Shown: positions 9,487 through 18,952 of the stretch, piece after piece | How the letters are laid out: each line of letters opens with the position of its first letter | How positions within the stretch are numbered: position 1 is the first letter of the stretch | NCBI GenBank assembly: GCA_012862575.1 | Contig: BLSF01000002.1 | Location: 124,001-188,000, forward strand | DNA: 64,000 nt | Direction of reading: 5' to 3' | Source: Parietichytrium sp. I65-24A | Taxonomy: Eukaryota; Sar; Bigyra; Thraustochytrida; Thraustochytriidae | Position numbers and translations under genes: made by a program | The notes under the pieces: generated by a model | Seen by the model: the letters and a program-made list of their open reading frames with translations, nothing else | Told to the model about the DNA's origin: nothing | The model's database searches: none

Positions 9487-10427
9487 ATGGAAGGCCCACA
9501 GCACGCGTGTGCGACCACGCCGACGATGGGGACGCCGGAGGAGGAGCTAGACAGGGCGATCGGCCAGCTGGCCGGGTTTGGAAAGTACGTGGAGGAGGTG
9601 CTCAAGTATCGCAAGGATGTGTATGGATCGAAGCGGGATCAAGTGCGAACGGAGAGCAATTTGTACGCTCGGGAGATTTTGAAGTCCATCTCGGAGAACG
9701 TAGAAGCCGCCGCGTCGAGTTTTGTCGAGCTACTGGCTGAGAAAGATGCCAAGCTCCGCGCTGTCGAGCTCAGCTCACAGAGACTGGAATATGTAAGTTT
9801 GTCTGTGGTTTTTGGTTTTTGGTGTCGGAATGAGAAAATTTTGACGACCTGCAAACTAACCTGTCCCTTCCATGAAAAGAGATGTGAACTATTGCGAAAG
9901 GAGCACAAGCCAAAATCTAGTTTTTTGCTCGAGAAAACGCCACTTTGGCCTGAGACAACGAGGCATGCCGTGGAATGTATTGGTAAGTCGGGGTCAAAAA
10001 GAAAATTGCCGGATCACACTGCGTACGTCCACACTGACACTTTTTTTTCGTCCCCATTGGCACAGGCAGCGAGGCTGATATGTACGAAAACCGACCGGAG
10101 CTCCAAGAGATCGACTTTCATGCAAGCTTTGTCCCGAACGCGCCTCAGCATAGTTTCCATCGTATCGCCTTGAGCCTTGGCGGTCGAAAGGTGCCTCTCA
10201 AGAGTGGTGGTGGCGTCGAGGAAGAGTCGAAAGAGAGGGGTAGTATCTCGGTGGATCTTGACTGGAAGAACGAAGAAGCCCCCTTTAGCGACATTGAGGA
10301 CGACGAAAACCTCGAGGCGCACCAGAGCTTTGACGATGATGATTGCATGGAAGACTTTGACGTGGACCGCGAACAAGAAGAAGAGGAGGACGACGACGAC
10401 GAGGATGAGGATGATCTTGGCGTTTGA
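9487..10427 (+). CDS. ABI-like (Abl interactor / WAVE complex) protein, three exons
   Basis: Exons 9487-9792, 9880-9982 and 10066-10427 join in frame into 256 residues. The splice sites are GTAAGT/AG (phase 0) and GTAAGT/CACAG (phase 1). An alternative AG two bases further at the first acceptor would give an immediate stop. Residues about 15-135 are helical and follow the Abi homeo-domain-homologous pattern: a YVEEVLKYRKDVY helix, AREILKSISENVEAAASSFVELL, VELSSQRLEYRCELL and a short basic segment. The C-terminus is extremely acidic, ending in an E/D run before LGV. ABI proteins are subunits of the SCAR/WAVE complex that activates Arp2/3 actin nucleation. The resemblance is in pattern rather than strong identity; an unrelated coiled-coil protein is possible. 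The gene structure itself is well supported. Confidence 0.6.
9793..9879 (+). other. Spliceosomal intron 1 (87 bp) of the ABI-like gene
   Basis: The donor is GTAAGT at 9793, the acceptor AG is at 9878-9879, and a textbook CTAAC branch-like motif lies at 9856-9860, about 20 bp before the acceptor. The length is a multiple of three and has no in-frame stop, so a retained intron would insert 29 residues. Confidence 0.8.
9983..10065 (+). other. Spliceosomal intron 2 (83 bp) of the ABI-like gene
   Basis: The donor is GTAAGT at 9983, the acceptor CACAG ends at 10065, with a polypyrimidine run (10041-10048) and a CTGAC branch-like motif near 10034. Removing it joins the acidic C-terminal exon in frame (phase 1). 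Confidence 0.8.
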
Positions 10428-10715
10428 GCCTTCCTTCTGCAGCGGCCTCTATTCCTTCTCAAATTCTATAGATGGTAGCTTGTCTTGAGCCCTCAGCTGG
10501 CATGATAATAAAGTACATAGTTTGCTCCATTTTATTACTTTTTTGGCAAGTCCTCTGTGGTCAGTCGTGAGCTATAGAGTGCTAGCATGTGCTCTAAAAG
10601 AGATGTGATGCGCTTCTTTGAGTAGGTTTTCTATGGCAAACGATGGCCCGGCCTTGTGCGTCCGCGCGGGTACAGTTTGGCGACCGAGCCAGCACTTGCA
10701 AAAGCCGCGGGGAAC

Positions 10716-12008
10716 ATGCGATGGATGTTCTTCTCCCGGGTGCTGCCGGAGGTGGACTCGAGCGCCGCGGGAGTGCGGTTGCGTGAACTTTTGCGAGCTG
10801 CGAAGAGCCACTCCAAAGACTCGCATGTGGTGTATGTGACAGGCGCCAAGCACAAAGAGGAGTATGTACGGGACATGAAGAGCTCCGGTATTGTGGTTGC
10901 GCGCTCGGGGGCCAACGAGAACGCTAGCATTGCATCCATTATAGAAGAGCACAGGCCCAATGTTGCTGTGTTTGATACTTTTCTGTCGGAGGAGCTGTAC
11001 TCTCATGTTGTCGCTGACGTCGCGCCAGATTGCATGAGAATATTAGACATGCAAGACTTGCACAGCCTTAGGCTCTTTCGACAGCGCCTGATTCTGGAAG
11101 ATGGGGAATCAATAGCTGGCATCCTTGGCCGTCTTCCGGACGTGACGGAGTCTCCCCTAGTGCGGGAAATTGCGTCCATTTATCGCTCTGATCTCACCTT
11201 GGTGTGTGGGAGTCAGGAGAAGAAGTATTTGTCGGAGGATTATAAAATAGACGCAAACAGAATGCTAGTTGCTCCGTTTCTCTTTGGAGAACACAACGAC
11301 CCGAGGAGAACCCAAGGATCGAAATTTCAGTTCCGCAAAGACTTTTGTTCCATAGGAAACTTCCGACACAAGCCAAACCACGACTCGATTCACTACATGG
11401 TGCGCCATGTGTGGCCACTGATCCGGGAGCAGATTCCTGACGCTCAGCTTGACCTTTACGGGGCTTACATGGACAAAGATTCCGCCGCTCTAGCAAACGA
11501 GGAGAACGGGGTGCGAATGCGAGGAAAGATGAAGCGCTTGCAATCACTTGGAAAGTATCGCGTTTTGCTTGCTCCGTTGCGATTCGGAAGTGGAATCAAA
11601 GGAAAAATAACAGACGCATGGTCCTACGGCGTTCCAGTCGTCACCAGTCCGATTGGTTCCGAGAGCATGGAGCCCTTTGGACCTCATGACTGGGGTGGGG
11701 CGTGTACCTGCACCACCCCTGAGGACTTTGCTAGAAGTGCAATCGAGCTTTACTCGGACCCGGACAAGTGGGATGCAGCTCGGCAGCGTGGTGCCGATAT
11801 TCTGCACTCCGACTTTAACCGCAAAGCGTCAGTCAAGAGTCTTTTAAACAGCATCGACACTCGGCTGGAGCGCCTTGCGAGCGATCGAAAGAGTGACTAC
11901 ATCATGAATGTTCTGCTTGACTCGAGGTCAAGGGCAACAAAGTATTTATCGAAGTACATTGAGCTCAAAACCTATGGTCAAAAACGTGAATCAGAGTCCG
12001 TGGAGTGA
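10716..12008 (+). CDS. GT4-type glycosyltransferase
   Basis: 430 residues from the ATG at 10716. The longer frame begins only with a GTG, and an in-frame TAG lies at 10623. The C-terminal half has the family-1/GT4 nucleotide-sugar binding layout: a FCSIGNFRHKPNHDS strand-loop, DAQLDLYGAYMD, a KYRVLLAPLRFGSGIKGK segment and the acidic-switch region ITDAWSYGVPVVTSPIGSESM. The N-terminal half shows Rossmann-like strands such as HVVYVTG and VAVFDTF. No signal peptide or membrane helix is visible, so it appears soluble and cytosolic. The sugar donor and acceptor cannot be read from sequence. The gene has a bacterial look (compact, intronless) but no flanking sign of transfer. It converges on importin alpha, 238 bp away. 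Confidence 0.78.
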   Translation: MRWMFFSRVLPEVDSSAAGVRLRELLRAAKSHSKDSHVVYVTGAKHKEEYVRDMKSSGIVVARSGANENASIASIIEEHRPNVAVFDTFLSEELYSHVVADVAPDCMRILDMQDLHSLRLFRQRLILEDGESIAGILGRLPDVTESPLVREIASIYRSDLTLVCGSQEKKYLSEDYKIDANRMLVAPFLFGEHNDPRRTQGSKFQFRKDFCSIGNFRHKPNHDSIHYMVRHVWPLIREQIPDAQLDLYGAYMDKDSAALANEENGVRMRGKMKRLQSLGKYRVLLAPLRFGSGIKGKITDAWSYGVPVVTSPIGSESMEPFGPHDWGGACTCTTPEDFARSAIELYSDPDKWDAARQRGADILHSDFNRKASVKSLLNSIDTRLERLASDRKSDYIMNVLLDSRSRATKYLSKYIELKTYGQKRESESVE

Positions 12009-12246
12009 ACGCGTCTTAAGGGCGAAGAGTTTGTTTACGAGTGGAAACGCGTGTGGGACATTCAGCGTGTCGTGAAATTTTTTCCTCGCGGCTCCTCTTG
12101 AGAGCTCACACACTCAGCCATGTTAGTTTAGTTGACAATCACCGTTAAAAAGATCAAAAAGTGTCAAAGTGCAATCAGAATTAATTCATTTTTTAAGGTA
12201 CAAGCAAGGTGGAGGGCAACAAGAGAAAACATTACGCCTCATTCGT

Positions 12247-13878
12247 CTATTCTTCATCGGACTCCGCATTTTCGCGACTCTCGGCGTTCTCGAGCAGCTC
12301 AATGACCTTGCGCTCAGTGGCTGAAATATTGTGAGTCTCCGCGTAGCTTTTCAAACGAATTGGGAATTCATCTGGTACACTGGAGATGAATGGATTCGAA
12401 TCTTCTTTGTGCTGTACTATTGCCTTTTCTCCGGCAAGCAAGAAGAATTGAATTCCTTCTAAAGCGACCTTACTACGCTCTTCCGCAGCGAGGATACATA
12501 GAGCTTCGTGACACAACGCTTCTAAGCTCCCGAGTTCCACAAGCTCGTAAATCTGGTCCAGATTCGCACCCTTTGCAGCGTTGGAAAGCACCCAGCAAAT
12601 TTCCGTTCGCACTTCCGCGGGCTGATACCTTTCGCCGTCGGGAATCATGTACTGAACCATATCGTCTATGACAGAGGTATCAAGAACGGCCTGAATCTGC
12701 TTTTGTGTTCCAGCAGTGAGGTTTGACAATGCCCAGCAAGCCTCTTTCCTTACTTTCACTCTTGGATGTGTTACGTGAGCAGCAAGCACCCGCGCAGCGC
12801 CAGCATCAACCACGACTTGCGTTTGCTGGTCGTCACCAGTCGCGAGAGTTCCCAACGTGCGCACCAGAGGCAAAACAAGACCAAGCGAGTTTGCGTGAAT
12901 AGTACAGAGTTGCACAAGACGAGGAACTATATCCGCATCCAAAATTGTCTGGATTTGTTCTGACGGCCCGTCGCTGAGGTGCAAAAGAGACCAGCAAACA
13001 TGGATGAGGGTGTCAACATTACTCTCGTGAATCAACCGTCCCAGAATTGGGATGGCGGCAGAGGTGATTCGAAAGTCTGGGGGAGGTGTTCCACGGCAGA
13101 GGTTCGAAAGTGCCCATACGGCGTCATTGTTGAGACCTTGTTCACCCATAGGCCGAATGTTGAGAAGCACATAGTGCAAGCCATTCTCGCTCAACACCAA
13201 GTCCCGCAACGATGGTCCATCACCAGCGATGTTGCCTAGGGCCCACACGGCTTGCTTTCTGACCTCAATGTCCGTAGAGATCAAGAGGTCGATGAGAGGG
13301 CGAATGGCGCCAGCTTCCACCACAGAATTGCATTGAGTCGAATTGCCGCTACAAAGGTTGGTTATGCACCAGGCGGACTCGAATTGGATGGTTGGGAACG
13401 CATTGCGACTTAGCAACTCTATCAGACGGGGCAAGAGCCCCATGTCTATCACCTCTGATATGGGCGGGTCTGTATTCGCAGAGAGCATTCTGCGAATGTT
13501 TTTGGTTCCAGTCAATTGCAAATTTACATCGTCCGACTCCACCATCGCACCGTACTGGATCAGCTTCTTTTCTACGTCGCTCGCTTGTAAAGACGTAATG
13601 CTCAGCCGCGGATTCCGTGTCAGTTCGGTCGCGGCGAATAAGTCCTTCCGCCGAGGTTTGCTCTTGTCATTCCTCCGCAGCTTTTGCATTCTCAGACTCA
13701 GCCGCCGCACCATCGTGTGCTTGACCGGCGCAACAAGCTCAAAACGCATCTTTTTGCCACCGTCTGCCACCTCTCCGTCCTCCTCTTGCGGCTCATCGCC
13801 TGCCAAGCACTTTCCCGGGTACTGTCTCCTCTCGCCAACCACCACCTCGGCCAGCTCGCTGCCTTCCTCCTCCGCCAT
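12247..13878 (-). CDS. Importin alpha (karyopherin alpha)
   Basis: 543 residues from the ATG at 13876-13878; upstream extension only reaches a TTG. The N-terminus is acidic, then basic (MVRRLSLRMQKLRRNDK), which fits a divergent importin-beta-binding domain. It is followed by about ten armadillo repeats (about residues 110-500). The repeats show the conserved Trp/Asn ladder that binds nuclear localisation signals: FESAWCITNLCSG, RKQAVWALGNIAGDGP, NNDAVWALSNLCRG, LIHVCWSLLHLSDG and RKEACWALSNLTAGT. Importin alpha carries classical NLS cargo with importin beta into the nucleus. The IBB region is spaced further from the N-terminus than usual. The length matches the family. Confidence 0.93.
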   Translation of the reverse strand: MAEEEGSELAEVVVGERRQYPGKCLAGDEPQEEDGEVADGGKKMRFELVAPVKHTMVRRLSLRMQKLRRNDKSKPRRKDLFAATELTRNPRLSITSLQASDVEKKLIQYGAMVESDDVNLQLTGTKNIRRMLSANTDPPISEVIDMGLLPRLIELLSRNAFPTIQFESAWCITNLCSGNSTQCNSVVEAGAIRPLIDLLISTDIEVRKQAVWALGNIAGDGPSLRDLVLSENGLHYVLLNIRPMGEQGLNNDAVWALSNLCRGTPPPDFRITSAAIPILGRLIHESNVDTLIHVCWSLLHLSDGPSEQIQTILDADIVPRLVQLCTIHANSLGLVLPLVRTLGTLATGDDQQTQVVVDAGAARVLAAHVTHPRVKVRKEACWALSNLTAGTQKQIQAVLDTSVIDDMVQYMIPDGERYQPAEVRTEICWVLSNAAKGANLDQIYELVELGSLEALCHEALCILAAEERSKVALEGIQFFLLAGEKAIVQHKEDSNPFISSVPDEFPIRLKSYAETHNISATERKVIELLENAESRENAESDEE

Positions 13879-14186
13879 GCTCTCTGCGTACCCTGGCCCT
13901 CCACCACGTGTACTTGTTCGACTCTTTCTTCTTCGACTCTTTCTTCTTCTCTTCAGCTCTGCTGTCAACCTCTTTCAAGCGCTCCAACTCCACATTCCAC
14001 GCTCTCTCTCGCACCTTCTTTATTGACAGTCGTCTCTCCACCCACTCACACACTCACACTCACTCACACTCGCGCTCCACTTCCAAGCCCCGCTCTCCAA
14101 GACGACGGACACGTTTCCCCACCACTGGCGCGACTATTGCCACTATATCGTGCGGTGTGTACTCGCGTACAGCTCTGAGTTTGCGA

Positions 14187-14203
14187 GTACTGACAGTGAG
14201 TAC
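14187..14203 (+). promoter_or_regulatory. Exact copy of 17-bp palindrome GTACTGACAGTGAGTAC
   Basis: A perfect match to the consensus, with GTACT/AGTAC arms. It lies in a GTAC-rich island about 310 bp upstream of the importin alpha start and 940 bp upstream of the phosphatase start. The identical 17-mer recurs inverted at 42061-42077. Confidence 0.5.
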
Positions 14204-14410
14204 TGAGTACGGTGAGTACCAGGTACCACCACTTGCTTGCGATTGTTGGAGTGTTGTTGCACGCTGGCTTAGGGATTACTGCTAGGGTGCCTGGGCGATG
14301 TGAAAGTTGCTGACGGGGACGAGTTCTCTTCCTGGGACTGTTAGGTGTGGTGGGTAGCTGGGTGGTAGGGGTGGTAATGAGTTCTGGGTTCGTTTCGCTC
14401 TCTACATTCA

Positions 14411-14434
14411 ATCTCTCTCTCTCTCTCTCTCTCT
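14411..14434. repeat. (TC)n microsatellite
   Basis: A run of about 12 TC units in the divergent region between importin alpha and purple acid phosphatase. Confidence 0.9.
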
Positions 14435-15089
14435 CGCTTTTTCTCTCGCTTTGTGTTTTTGCTGAGCTGCAGTGAGTGAGTGAGGATGAGTGATGTGTGA
14501 GGAGGTGTCACAACAGTCACAATGCTACGCATCGCTTACGATGTTTTAAGAGGCTCGTAGAGCCACCCTCTGGACATTCGCACCATGACTAAGAAGCTGA
14601 TAGTGGGAGAGTTGGCTTGGATGGTACAGTTTACGGTGGGATGCTATAACAGCGAGGCTACTATACTGTGTCTACTAAACAGGCAGACTAATAGACCCTT
14701 TCAAAATCTCCGACTAGTGGGATGCAGTAGCTGGCATTAAGGACGGATGGCTCGTTTCCAGCGCCTCGTATTCTCGTATACTTTCGTTTCTCCCTACACA
14801 TCGGTACGAGTACCGGTATCGTATGAGTCTCTGGGAAACAGATGGGACTCGTCGGTTCTCGAGTGAATGGGTTCTCCCACGAAGAACCGAGAACCTCTGA
14901 TCCTCCGATCTCTCCGATCCTCGGAGGAGTTTTCTTCTCTTTGGAATTGGAACACACACAAGCAACAGAAGATAAAAGATAGAAGATAGAACGAGAAAGA
15001 AGAAACGAGACACGAGCCAGCGAGCGAACGGCAGAAAGCGCAGTCGCGAATACTACTTGGCTGGCGTAGTCTGCGGCCGTTGAACGGAG

Positions 15090-15115
15090 CGGAGTCCGGA
15101 GTCCGGAGTCCGGAG
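15090..15115 (+). repeat. Tandem repeat (GGAGTCC)x3 before the phosphatase start
   Basis: Exact 7-bp units lie 33-58 bp upstream of the ATG at 15148, within the probable 5' leader. Confidence 0.75.
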
Positions 15116-15147
15116 TGCGAGTCTGTGAGGGAAAGTGCTACAGGAGA

Positions 15148-17019
15148 ATGGCGATTAGACTGGCGCTGGTCACGGTTGCGGCGCTCGTGCTGCGGGCGAG
15201 CGCAGAATGGGCCCCGGAGTCGAGTTTCGCGTTTGGCCCCGAGCACGTTCCGCGAGCGAGCAGAAGAATGCTCGGCAGCAAGCGCCTAGGAAAGGGCGGG
15301 CTGGGCGACCTGGTGCTTAGCGGTGGCCCGGAGGAGATTCTCGGCGGCCGCGCCCTCGAGGTGAATATTTCGTGGAGCGGGGTCAAGTACACGCATAAGA
15401 ACGACTGGGTTGGCGTCTTTCCGTGCAGACTTGGGGAAACTGCAGAGACTTGCTCCCCCGTTGGAAGGTATCCGATTCAATACAAACCTGTGAAGGACTA
15501 CAAAGGCGGCAAAGGAGAGTTTACTTTTCGAGTCATTGTCCGCCCTGGCGTGACCGCATACCGTTTTGCTTATATCAGTGCGGAGGTGGTGCCGTATCCT
15601 GAGGTAGAAGCGATTTCTGATGTCATGCAGGTCCCGGAGCACCTGCTGGACACTCCCTCGCAAATTCGCCTTTCTCTAGTTGGCTCAGACACTTCGCTGA
15701 TGAGGGTCGTGTGGGCAGAGTCCCCTGCGTTTTACAACTCTACCGACCTCAATAATTTTGAGGTACGGTTCGGCCAAAAGAGCGGGAACTATGACGCCTC
15801 GGTCGCGCCTCTTCGCTCGTACACTTATTCGCCCGAAGACATGTGCGATAGAGGTGTTTTGCCGGCTGCAAGCGTTGGTTTTGTGGACCCGGGCCTTCAG
15901 CTGGAAGCAATCATGCGAGACCTAGAGGCAGACACGACGTACCATTACACAATTTTCCACAAAAACTCCGGGCGCCATAGCCTGGAAAGGTCGTTTAAGA
16001 CCGGTCCGAAGATCGGGACGCCGGTAAACATGGTCATATTCGGAGATATGGGGCAGTCCATGAACGGTCTAGACGGGTCCATGCAGCACACGTGGGACCT
16101 CAATGGAAAGGGTGAGATAAGTGCTCCAAATACGACAAAAGTAGTCAACTATCTGCTTCGTTACCACAACGCAAAGCTTGTAAATCACATTGGAGATATT
16201 TCCTACGCAACCGGAGCTCTCGGATTGTGGGATACGTGGTTGTCGGACATCCAGACGGTGTCAGCCAAAGTACCGTACATGGTAGCGATTGGAAATCATG
16301 AGATGGACTGGACGCAGTCCGAAGTCCCTGGAACAGATTCGCAAGGGGAGTGTGGACGACCGTACAGCACTTTTTTCCCGTTTGCGAGTCAAATCTACTC
16401 CGTACCTCAAGTTGCTCAGACCGATGCTCCTGTGCATACGAGAGCCTGGGAGCAACCTTGGTACTCCTACGATTACGGCAATGCTCATGTCGTAGTAATG
16501 AGTACAGAGCACTACTTCAATGAAGGCTCGAAGCAATTGGAATGGATAGAGAACGACCTGCGCAAAGTGGACCGAAGTGCAACCCCTTGGCTGATCTTCT
16601 TGGGTCACCGCCCGATGTTTGTAAGTTCCAGCTATGGCGGCGACCACGATGCGTTGTCGGAAGCCTTGCAAAAGGATGTCCAGCCTCTTCTTGTCAAGTA
16701 CAATGTGGACATGGCGTTTTGGGGCCACCACCACTCTTACCAGCGCAGCTTTCCTTTGGACGGCGTTCGTCACATTGTCGTGGGCTCTGCCGGCGCCAAC
16801 TTTTCGCCAGTGAGTACCACTGGCGATGAACACTTTGCATTCGTAAATAACCGCATTTGGGGAGTGTCATTGCTCGAACTATACAACGCCACGACTGCCA
16901 GAGTCCGGTTCTTCTCCAACAGGGACCACACCGTACATGATGACGAGGTCTTTCACCGAGATCGCTCCTCGTTTAAACAGCGAGCAGAGCTTGAGGTGTC
17001 TGAGTCACTCGCACTTTGA
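15148..17019 (+). CDS. Secreted purple acid phosphatase
   Basis: 623 residues from the ATG at 15148, which begins a clear signal peptide (MAIRLALVTVAALVLRASA). An N-terminal beta-sandwich/fibronectin-like domain (about 60-280) precedes the binuclear metallophosphatase domain. All five metal-ligand blocks are present: FGDMG (D300), GDISYA (D350, Y353), GNHE (N383), GHRP (H487) and GHHHSY (H527, H529). The tyrosine that gives the purple Fe(III) charge transfer is Y353. Several NxS/T sequons are present. The enzyme hydrolyses phosphate monoesters in an acidic compartment or outside the cell, and may scavenge phosphate. The gene ends 236 bp from the convergent end of a small minus-strand gene. 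Confidence 0.93.
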   Translation: MAIRLALVTVAALVLRASAEWAPESSFAFGPEHVPRASRRMLGSKRLGKGGLGDLVLSGGPEEILGGRALEVNISWSGVKYTHKNDWVGVFPCRLGETAETCSPVGRYPIQYKPVKDYKGGKGEFTFRVIVRPGVTAYRFAYISAEVVPYPEVEAISDVMQVPEHLLDTPSQIRLSLVGSDTSLMRVVWAESPAFYNSTDLNNFEVRFGQKSGNYDASVAPLRSYTYSPEDMCDRGVLPAASVGFVDPGLQLEAIMRDLEADTTYHYTIFHKNSGRHSLERSFKTGPKIGTPVNMVIFGDMGQSMNGLDGSMQHTWDLNGKGEISAPNTTKVVNYLLRYHNAKLVNHIGDISYATGALGLWDTWLSDIQTVSAKVPYMVAIGNHEMDWTQSEVPGTDSQGECGRPYSTFFPFASQIYSVPQVAQTDAPVHTRAWEQPWYSYDYGNAHVVVMSTEHYFNEGSKQLEWIENDLRKVDRSATPWLIFLGHRPMFVSSSYGGDHDALSEALQKDVQPLLVKYNVDMAFWGHHHSYQRSFPLDGVRHIVVGSAGANFSPVSTTGDEHFAFVNNRIWGVSLLELYNATTARVRFFSNRDHTVHDDEVFHRDRSSFKQRAELEVSESLAL

Positions 17020-17254
17020 AAGGGTGTCGGTCTACGTTGGTTGTAAGTAATTTTCTTTTTTAAAGCTAGGAAAGAGTAAAAAAAAATCAGTGCAGTCAAG
17101 TTTCACGATGATCTCAGATGTCTCTGACACTAGCATACGATGCATGCTGACGATTCTCGCTCTCATTGTCCATTTCATTTGGAAACAACGCAATTGGGCG
17201 AATAGCTCATTGTTCGTCGTCGCCATACTTTACAAGACAAATTGCAGTGCATAG

Positions 17255-17584
17255 TTATTCTATATCCATCTTGCTTAAATATCTATCGACTTCGTGTTTT
17301 ATTCGCGCCCGAGATTTCCTGATCCCATCAGGGTGCACACCTTTTTGTGTCGAGATTTTCGATGATTTTCTGGAGCGCAGCGTTTTCTTCGCATGAAGAT
17401 GCATCCGAGGTTCTGGGGGCTTGTTCATCCTTGTTCTTCGTTCCAAAAGCTTCCCCCTTCGCATTCTTTCGCCGAGGTTTGTGATACATACGCCGCCCAG
17501 GGGGCCAAAAGGCAATTTATGCAAGATCGAGCGGAGAATGGCCGCGACTAGAACCGCGACGTAGAAAGCGGGAGTTGGGGCCAT
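17255..17584 (-). CDS. Small basic single-pass membrane protein (candidate)
   Basis: A 109-residue frame from the ATG at 17582-17584. The N-terminal 30 residues are hydrophobic (MAPTPAFYVAVLVAAILRSI) and could be a membrane anchor or signal anchor. The remainder is strongly basic with many K/R and a few H, ending DRYLSKMDIE. I do not recognise a family. In its favour are an ATG start, sensible composition and a convergent arrangement with the acid phosphatase, the usual layout here. It may be a chance frame; there is no domain evidence. Confidence 0.35.
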   Translation of the reverse strand: MAPTPAFYVAVLVAAILRSILHKLPFGPLGGVCITNLGERMRRGKLLERRTRMNKPPEPRMHLHAKKTLRSRKSSKISTQKGVHPDGIRKSRARIKHEVDRYLSKMDIE

Positions 17585-18952
17585 AAAACACACTCGCAAT
17601 GTTTTGGGAGTGGCAGACTCCCAATAGATGGCAATTCACTGCACAAGTCAGTAGGTTTATCTCTAGCCAGATCTAGCTCTACTCTAGAAAGAGAGTGGGT
17701 CTAAGCTCAGATCATCAAGTGGCTCTCCGTGCACCTGGCACCACCTGGCCCGTCTGGCAATCTGAGCTCAGATGGGAGACTAGGCTGCACTACAACCAAC
17801 TGACCACGTCTGGCCCAAAAGTTCTCTTCCATTTCGTGAACGTGGATAGTACTCGCTATCGTGCCTGTTGGACCGCAAGCCGAACCTGCGAGAGTAATTT
17901 GCGTTCACAGAAATTGCAAACGACAGAACATCTTCAAACAGACTCAGCGCCAGTACTCAGTAGCAAGGTATTGGGTTGCGGCGTGCTGTGGCATCACGAA
18001 TCACTGATGCATTGATCGAAGGTATGTTATAGAACGAGTGGCCACAACCTCCATTCTATGTTTCCAGTTTACCTTCATCAGTGCGACCTCGTCCGAGAAA
18101 CAGCAGTCTTTTCTACCGTTCAGTGACCTCTACTGCTTGCATCCACTAATACAGCAGCAACTTACGCAGCCTATCCACGGGGTGAACCAAAGGGGCTTGC
18201 GTCTTCTTTTCTCACGTAGCGTTGGCCACGCCCGACGTAGAAATGAGCATTGCTCACTTCTGTAAGGCACACTGTCCACCACCAGCAACACTGTGTCAAT
18301 CATTGACAAGAGTTCGAAGCCAAGTCAAGTCAAGAGTGAGGAGAAGAGAATCTCCTTTGCAGATCTTTTTTCAACTCAGTTTAAAAAAAAAAAAAAGCTC
18401 TGGACTGGAGGGAGGGACACAGAGGTGGGGATGTTGGGAGAACCTGAGATTCTCGACCTACTCGTTCGCAGAAAGATCGCTCAACTTGCCTCTTGACAGG
18501 AAGTTCGACAATGGCGGCATGTGATATGTGATGGCATGGTCTAAGGCATGTGGCATCAAAGCACGAGAAGCCTGATGACCACTTTTGGCTTAGAATTGGC
18601 CACGCAAACTGTATTCGAGACATGTTGCGGTCAGAAGCAGCGCACACTCAACCACAAGTTTTTCTCTCGTACTGTCAGTGCTGCGTGTGGCAGTGAGAAT
18701 TGCACGAGTTTGTGTTAACTGAACACCTCGAAGGAAAGAGAGTTCCTTGCATACATATCCACCGACAGCGTAACAGTAGAACACCATCCCATCTCATTCC
18801 GTGCAGCGCAGAGGACGCCAAAGTTTCGAAGTTTTGGAGCAACCCATCGCACTTTCGTGCAGCTCAAAGACGCGAGTCAGGAGTGCGTCCATACTCTGGA
18901 CGGCCGGCAAGCAGGATAGGCACAGACGAGACATCGGGGAAGCGGCACAAAG
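17585..18952. other. Region upstream of the ROCO gene
   Basis: About 1.37 kb without a recognisable gene. It holds a poly-A tract (18382-18396), short CAAGT repeats (18317-18331) and a shortened version of the GTAC palindrome near 18669-18682. Overlapping short open frames look like chance. Confidence 0.5.

Larger units (their letters stand above)
13879..15147. other. Divergent promoter region, importin alpha / purple acid phosphatase
   Basis: About 1.27 kb. It contains CACACTCACACTC repeats (14041-14072), one exact 17-bp palindrome (14187-14203) inside a GTAC-rich island (14155-14227), a (TC)n tract (14411-14434), another GTAC cluster (14805-14825) and a GGAGTCC triple repeat next to the phosphatase start. 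No gene was recognised. Confidence 0.55.
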
